DNA from: CAYUWG01 sp964448285
Lineage (GTDB): Bacteria; Bacteroidota; Ignavibacteria; SZUA-365
Length of the DNA: 5,370 bases
Assembly: GCA_964448285.1 (NCBI GenBank)
Contig: CAYUWG010000158.1
Location: 1-5,370 of the forward strand
Direction: 5' to 3'
A program made the translations under genes and the position numbers. Shown here piece after piece: positions 1-5,370 of the stretch. The first letter of the stretch is position 1, and every line of letters begins with the position of its first letter. The notes beneath the pieces were generated by a model, which was given only the letters and a program-made list of their open reading frames with translations, had not been told where the DNA came from and made no database searches.

Positions 1-1002
1 TCCATTGTTCACCGATGTCCAGCTTGCACCGTTGTTCACTGAATGGTAGATGCTGCCAGCGGTGCCGCCGGCGCCCGCGAAGACATTCGTCCCGATGACC
101 GCCATAGATCGGATATAGCTCGTTAATGCCGTCTGCGTCCAGCTCGACCCGCCATTGGATGACCAGAACACACCGCTGCCGTCGTAACCGGTTCCAGCGT
201 ACACGGTTGTCCCGTTGCCAGCCAGCGCTAAGACTTCAGGAACACCGGTGTTCGAATTGTTCACCAGCCCATTGTTTTTCGCGACCCACTTCCCGCCGTT
301 ATTCGTCGAGCTAAAGACTCCTCCAACGCCACCGGCATAGCAGACAGAGCCGAGCTGGCTGAATGTTTTGATCCGTACACTCGCAGATAGTCCACCGGAT
401 TTACTCCATTTCCCACCATTGTTCGCAGTACGGTACACAGCGCCATTATAGTTTTGTGTATTGTATGTACTGGCGAGGACGTACGATCCACTGACGGTCA
501 TTGCGAAAACCATCTCGTTACTCAAGCCAACCGCTGTCCAGTTTCCACCGGATGTGCTCGCGCGAAATACACCACCCGCTGTACCGACAAAGACATAGGA
601 ACCGGAGATACACACACAGCGAATGTCCGTATTTGTAAGCCCGGTACTGCTTACCTTTGTCCAGTTCAATCCAAGATCCGTTGAGCGAAACACCTCATCA
701 ACGGAATAAATCAATTCATTCCAGGCGGCTGCATAGAGCAGGCTTCCGGAATTCGCGAGCGCCTTTACTCTGAGGTTCGTCAAACCGTTGTTTCTTTCTG
801 TCCAGTGTGCACCATTGTCTGATGAGAAAAAGATGCCGCCGTATGTTCCGGTAATGAGATTAGAACCGGAGACGTTTAGAGTAGAAATAAGCCCGCCGAA
901 TGGTCCGTTGGTCTGCGTCCACTGAGCGTAAACGGATTGACCTGCAAGCATGAAAAGCGCGAGTGCGCAAGTGAGGATGGTTTTGGAGATGGAAATTTTC
1001 AT
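1..1002 (-). CDS. Secreted beta-propeller-like protein with Asp-box (BNR/YCF48-like) repeats, 3' end outside window
   Basis: This reading frame is open without a stop from an ATG at 1000-1002 to the left edge, giving 334 residues of an incomplete protein. Residues 1-26 form a signal peptide (MKIS start, hydrophobic core around 8-20, cleavage plausible after VYA26). The mature part contains seven Asp-box motifs of the form S/T-x-D/N-x-G-x-x-W, at residues 60-67 (SSDNGAHW), 107-114 (STDLGLNW), 148-155, 192-199, 232-239, 281-288 and 321-328, spaced 40-49 residues apart. Strand-forming patches such as LITGTYGGIFFS and YVFVGTAGGVFR precede them. This is the pattern of sialidase/BNR, YCF48 and sortilin-like beta-propellers. 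No catalytic sialidase residues can be identified, so an enzyme activity is not claimed. Such proteins are common secreted proteins in Bacteroidota and Ignavibacteria, often with a C-terminal type IX secretion sorting domain, which here would lie outside the window. Upstream of the ATG (AAAAGATTTCACTC) there is no convincing Shine-Dalgarno. It is divergent from the 689-residue gene. The propeller-like repeat call is firm; the function is unknown. Confidence 0.9.
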   Translation of the reverse strand, partial: MKISISKTILTCALALFMLAGQSVYAQWTQTNGPFGGLISTLNVSGSNLITGTYGGIFFSSDNGAHWTERNNGLTNLRVKALANSGSLLYAAAWNELIYSVDEVFRSTDLGLNWTKVSSTGLTNTDIRCVCISGSYVFVGTAGGVFRASTSGGNWTAVGLSNEMVFAMTVSGSYVLASTYNTQNYNGAVYRTANNGGKWSKSGGLSASVRIKTFSQLGSVCYAGGVGGVFSSTNNGGKWVAKNNGLVNNSNTGVPEVLALAGNGTTVYAGTGYDGSGVFWSSNGGSSWTQTALTSYIRSMAVIGTNVFAGAGGTAGSIYHSVNNGASWTSVNNG

Positions 1003-1090
1003 GAGTGAAATCTTTTGGTTGATGTGAATAGTGAGATGAAGTTTTTGTCCGTTCTGTGTGCAACTTGATACCGTCTCGCTTTGAAAACGA

Positions 1091-1127
1091 GGGTAACATT
1101 GCCCATTTCGTATAGGTATTGTTACCC
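1091..1127. repeat. Short inverted repeat GGGTAACA...TGTTACCC
   Basis: GGGTAACA at 1091-1098 is the exact reverse complement of TGTTACCC at 1120-1127, with a 21-nt spacer. The segment also shows an imperfect direct echo: ATTGCCCATTTC at 1099-1110 resembles ATTGTTACCCATATTTC at 1119-1134. It lies about 90 bp upstream of the propeller start codon. It could be a regulator binding site, a weak hairpin in a leader RNA, or the boundary of the adjacent repeat element. The sequence does not decide between these. Confidence 0.45.
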
Positions 1128-1138
1128 ATATTTCAGTT

Positions 1139-1282
1139 CACACGAAGTCACGAAGGGCTCGAAGAGCAAGTTCGCACAAGAACGCACGAAGGTCACGAAG
1201 AAGATTCCAGCCCTTTTAAAAATCCCCTTCGCGTTCTTCGTGTCTTCGCGTGAGCCCCTTCATGCCTTCGTGCGTGATTCAC
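1139..1282. repeat. Intergenic CACGAAG-unit element with inverted arms
   Basis: The left arm has four exact CACGAAG units on the plus strand (1141-1147, 1149-1155, 1185-1191, 1194-1200) and a one-mismatch unit at 1158-1164. The right arm carries the complement CTTCGTG exactly at 1236-1242 and 1266-1272, with one-mismatch versions at 1227-1233, 1244-1250 and 1258-1264. The best stem pairs CACGAAGAA (1194-1202) with TTCTTCGTG (1234-1242), extended by CGAAG (1187-1191) against CTTCG (1244-1248), around a 31-nt loop containing TTTTAAAA. From memory, similar CACGAAG or CGCAAAG arrays occur dispersed in intergenic regions of many environmental bacterial genomes; I cannot verify this here. There is no transposase and no regular spacer, so it is neither an insertion sequence nor a CRISPR array. 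Possible roles are a non-autonomous dispersed repeat, an RNA hairpin or a transcription barrier. Confidence 0.7.
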
Positions 1283-1295
1283 AGCGTTCGGGGCT

Positions 1296-1303
1296 TATTT
1301 TTG
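1296..1303 (+). promoter_or_regulatory. Putative -7 promoter box (TATTTTTG) for the solenoid-repeat gene
   Basis: TATTTTTG matches the Bacteroidota primary-sigma -7 consensus TAnnTTTG. Transcription would begin near 1310, leaving a leader of about 30 nt before the ATG at 1340, which favours that start over the upstream GTG at 1250. No clear TTG-type -33 element is present 17-23 nt upstream, where the right arm of the repeat lies. The call also depends on the organism being Bacteroidota-like, so it is tentative. Confidence 0.35.
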
Positions 1304-1339
1304 TTTTGCATGAACAATCGCATACAACAGCCGGTCTCT

Positions 1340-3409
1340 ATGAAAACATTCATCACCGTCATGGCGCTCTTTGCCATGAGCACGACCCTCTTTTCGCAGG
1401 ACAACCTTCTCTTCAACGCATTGAAGAAATTCGGCCTCGATTCCGCTACCGTGGGCTATCGTCCGCAAGCAGCCTGGGGGGTCGTGGATCGGGCGGACCC
1501 GTTTCGGCTGAATTACTTCGACGGCCTCCTCGCTCGTCCATTGAAGATTCCCAACTTCACGCGGGATATGCTCTGGCGCTATAACGTCTGGCTTACGAAC
1601 GATACGATGAATTATCCATCACCGCGTTTGTCGAAGGTGCAACCGCTCGCAGCGACCATCATGCACTCTGCACGGAACTTAGGCTATGACATCGGCAAGT
1701 ACGGCTTCGAATACACGCCAACCATCTCAGAAAAGAATCCTCTGCTCGAAGTACTCTCGGTCATTCATTCAGAGAACGGACGTGACATGGGAACGAACAT
1801 CGTCTATCCGCTTCCGACTCAGGATTGGACGAACGTTGCCAAACGCATAGAATCACAGATCAAACTTCTTCCCGGGGACTTACAAAAAACTCTCGCTTCA
1901 ATCGTCGAGGCGATACGTGAGGCGGCGAAGTGGAGAAATCTTTCGTTGAAGAATATCCCGCGCACGCAATGGCGTCACATCTTCGAAAGCACGACACTCG
2001 AAGAGTCCGTCTGCGATGCGCACACGTTCGACCAGATCGTCTATGATGCAGCGCTGGCATTCGACGGACACTCCTGCCACTACGGATCGATGCTTCTTGC
2101 GCAAGCGGTCGAGCAGGCATTGCCTGAACTGCGGCGACATGCGGGAAGAAATTTCGAGCTCGATATCCCCACGCCGATTGGACGCATCCGCATGACCGGT
2201 TCGAAATCCGACGTGCATTATGCGCAGGACTGCGCACTGCTGATCGATCTCGGTGGAAGCGACACCTACTACGGCGCCGTCGCTGCGAGCAATCCCGACC
2301 TTCCGGTGTCCGTGCTCATCGATCTCAGCGGTGACGACCGTTATGTGAATGCCCATGAAGGAATACCTTCACAGGGTGCGGGTGTGCTCGGCATCGGAAT
2401 GCTGTTCGATCTTGGAGGGAGTGATGTTTACGAGAGCAAGACATTCTCGCAAGGCTGCGGACGTTTCGGCGTCGGGATGCTTTATGACACGGAAGGCGAT
2501 GACAGATACACCTCGTTGGGTTTCAGTCAGGGCGCAGGTATGTATGGCATCGGATGTATCGTTGACAATGCAGGAGACGATGAGTATCGCACCGTCTATT
2601 ATGCGCAGGGCTACGGTTTCGCTAAAGGTCTCGGCATGATTGCCGACCTTCAAGGCAACGATAAGTACATCGCCGACGATACGAACCTCATTCACGTCGG
2701 GGACCAGACGCCGAAACACAACGAGAGCAACGCGCAGGGCTTCGCATCGGGCAGACGCGCCGATCACACGGACGGACACAACATGTCCGGTGGCATCGGC
2801 ATCATCAACGACCTTGCGGGCGATGACGAATACTTTGCCGGGACGTTCTCACAAGGGAGTTCTTATTGGTATGGCTACGGTATCCTCTCGGATCATAGCG
2901 GCGATGATACCTACCGTGGCGTGTTCTTCAACCTGGGCGCATCGGCGCACTTCGGGATCGGTGTGCTCTTCGATGATGCCGGCAACGATAAGACCGACCT
3001 CGTCATGACGCTCGGTATCGGCGCGGCACACGACGGTTCGGCAGCGTTCTACATTGACCTGAACGGCGACGACACATACACGATGAGCAACGCTGACGAC
3101 CGCGCTACGAGTCTTGGCGGTGCGCTCAACGGCTCCTTCGCGCTCTTCGCCAATATTCGGGGCAACGATGTTTATGCGCCTGTCGGAAATACCTTCGGAT
3201 ATGGTTCCTCCCGTCGTGGCGGCGAGTGGCCTCGCTTCGCGCCAACGACCGGTGTCTTCATCGATATCGGCGGGAATGATTCATACGATCACAAAGCAAC
3301 CGCGGCGAAGAACAACGCCGAGTGGACTACGAACGACGATAAAGCGCTCGGTGTCTATGGCTACGGGATCGACGTCGAGCAGGGAATGATACGGTTTGAG
3401 ATGTGGTGA
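1340..3409 (+). CDS. Secreted protein with twelve D-x-x-G-x-D-x-Y repeats, probable metal-binding beta-solenoid
   Basis: This gene encodes 689 residues from the ATG at 1340. Residues 1-20 are a signal peptide (MKTF start, hydrophobic core, ending TTLFSQ). The frame stays open upstream to a GTG at 1250 and an ATG at 1310, but the extra residues come from the CACGAAG repeat and would bury the signal peptide, so 1340 is preferred. No Shine-Dalgarno is visible. Residues 21 to about 300 form a non-repetitive, mixed helical and strand domain that I do not recognise. It contains C225, C246 and C298 and a segment FDGHSCHYG at 241-249. Residues 303-649 carry twelve D-x-x-G-[DNS]-D-x-Y motifs, mostly 25-29 residues apart, joined by SQG-x-G and G-[IV]-G stretches. 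A 47-residue insert (444-490) interrupts them. The acidic glycine-rich turns suggest calcium binding in a beta-solenoid; this is inference. The unit differs from RTX nonapeptides (GGxGxDxLx). There is no obvious type IX sorting domain; the protein ends GMIRFEMW. The biological role is unknown. Confidence 0.93.
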   Translation: MKTFITVMALFAMSTTLFSQDNLLFNALKKFGLDSATVGYRPQAAWGVVDRADPFRLNYFDGLLARPLKIPNFTRDMLWRYNVWLTNDTMNYPSPRLSKVQPLAATIMHSARNLGYDIGKYGFEYTPTISEKNPLLEVLSVIHSENGRDMGTNIVYPLPTQDWTNVAKRIESQIKLLPGDLQKTLASIVEAIREAAKWRNLSLKNIPRTQWRHIFESTTLEESVCDAHTFDQIVYDAALAFDGHSCHYGSMLLAQAVEQALPELRRHAGRNFELDIPTPIGRIRMTGSKSDVHYAQDCALLIDLGGSDTYYGAVAASNPDLPVSVLIDLSGDDRYVNAHEGIPSQGAGVLGIGMLFDLGGSDVYESKTFSQGCGRFGVGMLYDTEGDDRYTSLGFSQGAGMYGIGCIVDNAGDDEYRTVYYAQGYGFAKGLGMIADLQGNDKYIADDTNLIHVGDQTPKHNESNAQGFASGRRADHTDGHNMSGGIGIINDLAGDDEYFAGTFSQGSSYWYGYGILSDHSGDDTYRGVFFNLGASAHFGIGVLFDDAGNDKTDLVMTLGIGAAHDGSAAFYIDLNGDDTYTMSNADDRATSLGGALNGSFALFANIRGNDVYAPVGNTFGYGSSRRGGEWPRFAPTTGVFIDIGGNDSYDHKATAAKNNAEWTTNDDKALGVYGYGIDVEQGMIRFEMW
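2246..3286 (+). repeat. Protein repeat array within the 689-residue gene (12 units)
   Basis: Motif positions in residues from the ATG at 1340 are 303-310 (DLGGSDTY), 328-335 (DLSGDDRY), 357-364 (DLGGSDVY), 383-390 (DTEGDDRY), 409-416 (DNAGDDEY), 436-443 (DLQGNDKY), 491-498 (DLAGDDEY), 518-525 (DHSGDDTY), 545-552 (DDAGNDKT), 573-580 (DLNGDDTY), 605-612 (NIRGNDVY) and 642-649 (DIGGNDSY). Spacings are 25, 29, 26, 26, 27, 55, 27, 27, 28, 32 and 37 residues. The most regular stretch (about 351-443) has a unit of G-[IVL]-G-M/C-[hydrophobic]2-D-x-x-G-x-D-x-Y, about six residues, then [SA]-Q-G-x-G. The glycine and aspartate ladder is the invariant part. The units vary at DNA level, so this is an old protein repeat and not a recent tandem duplication. 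Confidence 0.9.
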
Positions 3410-3499
3410 GGAGAGGAAGGGTGATCGATTCATATTCTGTTATGGAAACGTAATGAGCGTTATATGAACGAAATGACCTACCTGCGAAAACGCTGAAAG

Positions 3500-4339
3500 A
3501 TGATAAGGCATTCTATTATCATATCGCTTACCATTTGCGTGCTTGTTGTATCCATGCATTCTCAGACCGACAGTATCAGCGTTAGAATCATTAAGGAAAA
3601 GAATAATTTCATAAGGTATGAGAGAGTATGGTTAGCGATCGAAGCTGTAAACTTCACTTCGAGAGATGTGCGGCTTGACGTCGGTGTTTTGGATGAACGA
3701 TGCTCGTTTATCAGAGATCTATCAGATACACTTTTACTTCTTGATCTCGGTGGCCATCGCATACAGGGTGGTTGGCTTGTAAGGGCTGGTGATACAAGTA
3801 CTATGAGAGTAGATTTTGGTGGATTTGCATCGAGTTCTTACGGAATGAACCCCCCCGGTAACTACCAATTTTTGTTTTCAACCTATGGGTATTTCGATGA
3901 CGACAGCAGTGGCCAATCTCTGTTCTTCAGCGATACTACGACGTTTTCCGTACGACCAATTTCCGAAAGCGAATGGGTTGTCGTTGACAGCATCAATAAT
4001 TTGCTGCGAGTTCTTTTTTCGCGGGACCTGAACGAAGCCGAAATCGAATTCATTGAATCGTATCGGAATGATGAGATATACATCGTTATTTTGTTCATTA
4101 CCATAACGGACGCGATGAACAGCCGAAAGCCGTTGACGTGGACTGAATTCGTTTGCGAGTTCATTCGAACATTTCCGAATAGCTATTATGCTGTTCGATA
4201 TGCCGACATCGCGCTCTATATGGAGCCGAATTATGAAGGCCTTCACGACAAGGTGATCGAGGCAGGAAGAAACGCTCCGACTGACTCGCGAATCTATCTC
4301 TGGCTCGTGAAGGAGGGGTTCATCGTAGAAGAGGAGTAA
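3500..4339 (+). CDS. Exported protein of unknown function, beta-rich N-terminal half and helical C-terminal part
   Basis: The product has 279 residues and I do not recognise it as a named family. Residues 1-22 are a signal peptide (MIRH, then a hydrophobic stretch at 6-18, ending SMHSQ). Residues about 25-152 alternate hydrophobic and polar residues as in a beta-sandwich: SVRIIKEKNNF, ERVWLAIEAVNFTSRDVRL, a WLVRAGDTSTMRVDF strand pair, and NPPGNYQFLFSTYG. This resembles Ig-like or DUF-type domains where a ligand-facing sandwich is followed by a proline-glycine turn, but the assignment is only a fold guess. Residues 160-279 are predicted mostly helical, with a possible TPR-like pair (FPNSYYAVRYADIALYM and DKVIEAGRNAPTDSRIYLWLV). 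There are three cysteines (C13 in the signal peptide, C68 and C219). The ATG at 3500 has no proper Shine-Dalgarno; the GAAAG before it is too close. It lies 90 bp after the solenoid gene and 6 nt before the next gene, with which it probably forms an operon. GC content is clearly lower than in the upstream genes. Confidence 0.85.
   Translation: MIRHSIIISLTICVLVVSMHSQTDSISVRIIKEKNNFIRYERVWLAIEAVNFTSRDVRLDVGVLDERCSFIRDLSDTLLLLDLGGHRIQGGWLVRAGDTSTMRVDFGGFASSSYGMNPPGNYQFLFSTYGYFDDDSSGQSLFFSDTTTFSVRPISESEWVVVDSINNLLRVLFSRDLNEAEIEFIESYRNDEIYIVILFITITDAMNSRKPLTWTEFVCEFIRTFPNSYYAVRYADIALYMEPNYEGLHDKVIEAGRNAPTDSRIYLWLVKEGFIVEEE
3850..3856 (+). repeat. Homopolymeric C7 tract inside the 279-residue gene
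   Basis: Seven consecutive C residues encode the end of N117 and P118-P119. Tracts of this kind are prone to slippage; gain or loss of one base would frameshift the protein before its second half. It is short for a true contingency locus, so phase variation is only a possibility. Confidence 0.4.
4331..4336 (+). promoter_or_regulatory. Ribosome binding site GAGGAG that fixes the start of the downstream gene
   Basis: GAGGAG ends nine nt before the ATG at 4346 and also encodes the last two glutamates of the upstream protein. It is the only good Shine-Dalgarno sequence in the window. Ribosomes finishing at the TAA (4337-4339) would lie on it, which favours translational coupling. The ATG overlapping that stop (4339-4341) opens a frame that ends after 33 codons at 4438-4440, so 4346 is the start. 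Confidence 0.6.
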
Positions 4340-4345
4340 TGGCTC

Positions 4346-5370
4346 ATGTGCAAGCAACTATGGATATCATTTCTGATCTTCGAGGCGCTCCGGTTCAACG
4401 CCCAGACGCAATCTCACAATGTCACACCGGTGCCGTATGACTTTTTCCATGACTCTTTGAAAATACACCATGTATTTGACTTCACGTCTCAAGCTGTAAA
4501 TCGCTTCAAATACGATCGGTTTCATTCATACACGAGAGATACAGTGCTGATAATGGGTAATCCGTTTTCCCGTGATTCCCTGACCACGATCATTCGGGCG
4601 TCAATGGAGCCAACAGGTATCGACACGTCTCAGCTCCAATCGCAGTACGACAGTCTTAAAACATTCGGCTTTCTCCCGCATTATGATATTGCAATAAACT
4701 CGATTGAGAGATTTTATCAACCCCAATTCCCGCTACAATTCGATGACAGCCTTGATGTTCTATTCAAAGCGAATCTCAACGTGTTCGTATCGACACATAC
4801 GGGACCTATAAACTCGGAAGTTGTTCTGCGAAAGATGCGGCAAACGACTCAAATGCCGAATTTCGACTACGTGATCGAGAGAATCGACGATGCTTTCATC
4901 GAAGCGATTCAGCAATTCAGCCGCTATCGGGAAATATACTTCAAAGGCGTTTATGGTGACGTTCCCTATAGCTACAATCAGACGCTAGAGAGTTTCGACT
5001 ATGATTTCATGGAGAACAAAGCGATAACTTGCGCAAGAAAACCCATTTCTCAGTACTTCAATTCGTCCAGTGTTTTGGTACCGGTTCCAATTATTCTTGG
5101 AGGAAACCAGTATTCATCCATGACGAGATCTGTTGCAATGAGTCTTATCAATCATCCACTGATCAGTCAACCGCTGGATTTCATCCCGAGAAAGTTCGGT
5201 GCAGACCATATTCTTTTGACTTCAGACTACAATTTCAATAGAATACTGTATTCAAATCTCGATGCGTTAACGATTAAAGGGACACCCTATTTCGACACTA
5301 CGAATTTTGTAACTGTTGGCCACAAATTCGGGCAGGTCGGCCCCATAGCACCAATGCTAAATGATCGATT
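4346..5370 (+). CDS. Probable exported protein of unknown function, 3' end outside window
   Basis: The frame is open without a stop from the ATG at 4346 to the right edge: 341 complete codons plus two bases. The N-terminus MCKQLWISFLIFEALRFNAQ looks like a signal peptide ending in ..AQ, but E13 and R16 make its hydrophobic core poor, so export is likely rather than certain. The rest is rich in aromatic and hydroxyl residues (many F, Y, S, T, D and N), as is usual for secreted Bacteroidota proteins. Segments include TVLIMGNPFSRDSL (66-79), a probably helical DYVIERIDDAFIEAIQQFSRY (174-194) and a hydrophobic VLVPVPIILGG (243-253). I see no catalytic motif and do not recognise the family. It follows the 279-residue gene by 6 nt in the same frame, with a GAGGAG Shine-Dalgarno, so the two are very likely co-expressed and perhaps act together. 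GC content is low (20 of 60 bases at 4681-4740). The frame from 5029 to 5241 in another phase is a shadow of this gene. Confidence 0.85.
   Translation, partial: MCKQLWISFLIFEALRFNAQTQSHNVTPVPYDFFHDSLKIHHVFDFTSQAVNRFKYDRFHSYTRDTVLIMGNPFSRDSLTTIIRASMEPTGIDTSQLQSQYDSLKTFGFLPHYDIAINSIERFYQPQFPLQFDDSLDVLFKANLNVFVSTHTGPINSEVVLRKMRQTTQMPNFDYVIERIDDAFIEAIQQFSRYREIYFKGVYGDVPYSYNQTLESFDYDFMENKAITCARKPISQYFNSSSVLVPVPIILGGNQYSSMTRSVAMSLINHPLISQPLDFIPRKFGADHILLTSDYNFNRILYSNLDALTIKGTPYFDTTNFVTVGHKFGQVGPIAPMLNDR

Larger units (their letters stand above)
1003..1339. other. Divergent intergenic region, 337 bp
   Basis: This region separates the minus-strand propeller gene from the plus-strand solenoid-repeat gene and should carry the promoters of both. 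From left to right it holds an A/T-mixed leader for the propeller gene (1003-1080) in which I see no convincing promoter boxes, a short perfect inverted repeat (1091-1127), the CACGAAG inverted-repeat element (about 1139-1282), and a TATTTTTG box (1296-1303). Frames open through it on either strand encode low-complexity translations of the repeat and I do not regard them as genes. Confidence 0.75.

Noticed and set aside
1..1002. Sialidase assignment for the propeller gene
   Set aside because: Asp boxes alone occur in many non-enzymatic propellers, and no catalytic arginine triad or tyrosine/glutamate pair can be assigned.
860..1129. Minus-strand open frame 860-1129
   Set aside because: It overlaps the start of the propeller gene in another phase and extends through intergenic sequence, with no signal or motif.
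1139..1282. CRISPR-like array made of CACGAAG units
   Set aside because: The units are only 7 bp, irregularly spaced, and reverse orientation halfway; there are no uniform spacers and no cas gene.
1860..2356. Minus-strand open frames opposite the solenoid-repeat gene (1860-2237 and 1898-2356)
   Set aside because: They lie antisense to a gene with clear protein repeats and a signal peptide, and their translations show no domain-like pattern; they are shadows.
2246..3286. RTX (hemolysin-type) calcium repeats
   Set aside because: The GGxGxDxLx nonapeptide is absent; the period is about 26-28 residues and the motif is D-x-x-G-x-D-x-Y.
3410..3499. Rho-independent terminator between the solenoid gene and the next gene
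   Set aside because: Only 4-bp complementary stretches (AACG/CGTT) and no following T run are present; not supportable.
4339..4440. ATG overlapping the stop of the 279-residue gene (TAATG) as start of the next gene
   Set aside because: That frame stops after 33 codons, whereas the ATG at 4346 opens a frame of at least 341 codons behind a good Shine-Dalgarno.

Overview
The window holds four protein-coding genes and one intergenic repeat region. Two of the genes run off the window edges. All four products begin with a signal peptide or something resembling one, so this looks like a cluster of exported proteins rather than a metabolic operon. None has an assignable enzymatic function. I see no rRNA, tRNA, CRISPR array, insertion sequence or phage gene.

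Organism (inference, low confidence): three features suggest an environmental member of the Bacteroidota/Chlorobiota/Ignavibacteria side of the tree. These are signal peptides ending in ..AQ or ..SQ, mostly poor Shine-Dalgarno sequences, and a TATTTTTG box fitting the Bacteroidota -7 promoter consensus (TAnnTTTG) upstream of the large gene. GC content is about 55-60% in the left two thirds and visibly lower from about 3410 onward.

Layout: (1) Positions 1-1002, minus strand: the N-terminal 334 residues of a secreted beta-propeller-like protein with seven Asp-box repeats, continuing beyond the left edge. (2) 1003-1339: divergent intergenic region with a short perfect inverted repeat, a roughly 130 bp element built from CACGAAG units in inverted orientation, and a putative promoter. 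(3) 1340-3409, plus: a 689-residue secreted protein whose C-terminal half is twelve copies of a D-x-x-G-x-D-x-Y unit at about 26-28 residue spacing, probably a metal-binding beta-solenoid. It is the most distinctive item here. (4) 3500-4339, plus: a 279-residue exported protein with a beta-rich N-terminal half and a helical C-terminal part, function unknown. (5) 4346 to the right edge, plus: the N-terminal 341 residues of another probably exported protein of unknown function. It starts 6 nt after gene 4, in the same frame, behind a good Shine-Dalgarno sequence.

How they work together: genes 4 and 5 are very likely co-transcribed and translationally coupled. Gene 3 is followed by a 90 bp gap with no visible terminator, so it could be part of the same transcript, but the base composition changes there. 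The propeller gene diverges from the rest. Any shared role is speculation beyond the fact that all are probably envelope or extracellular proteins.
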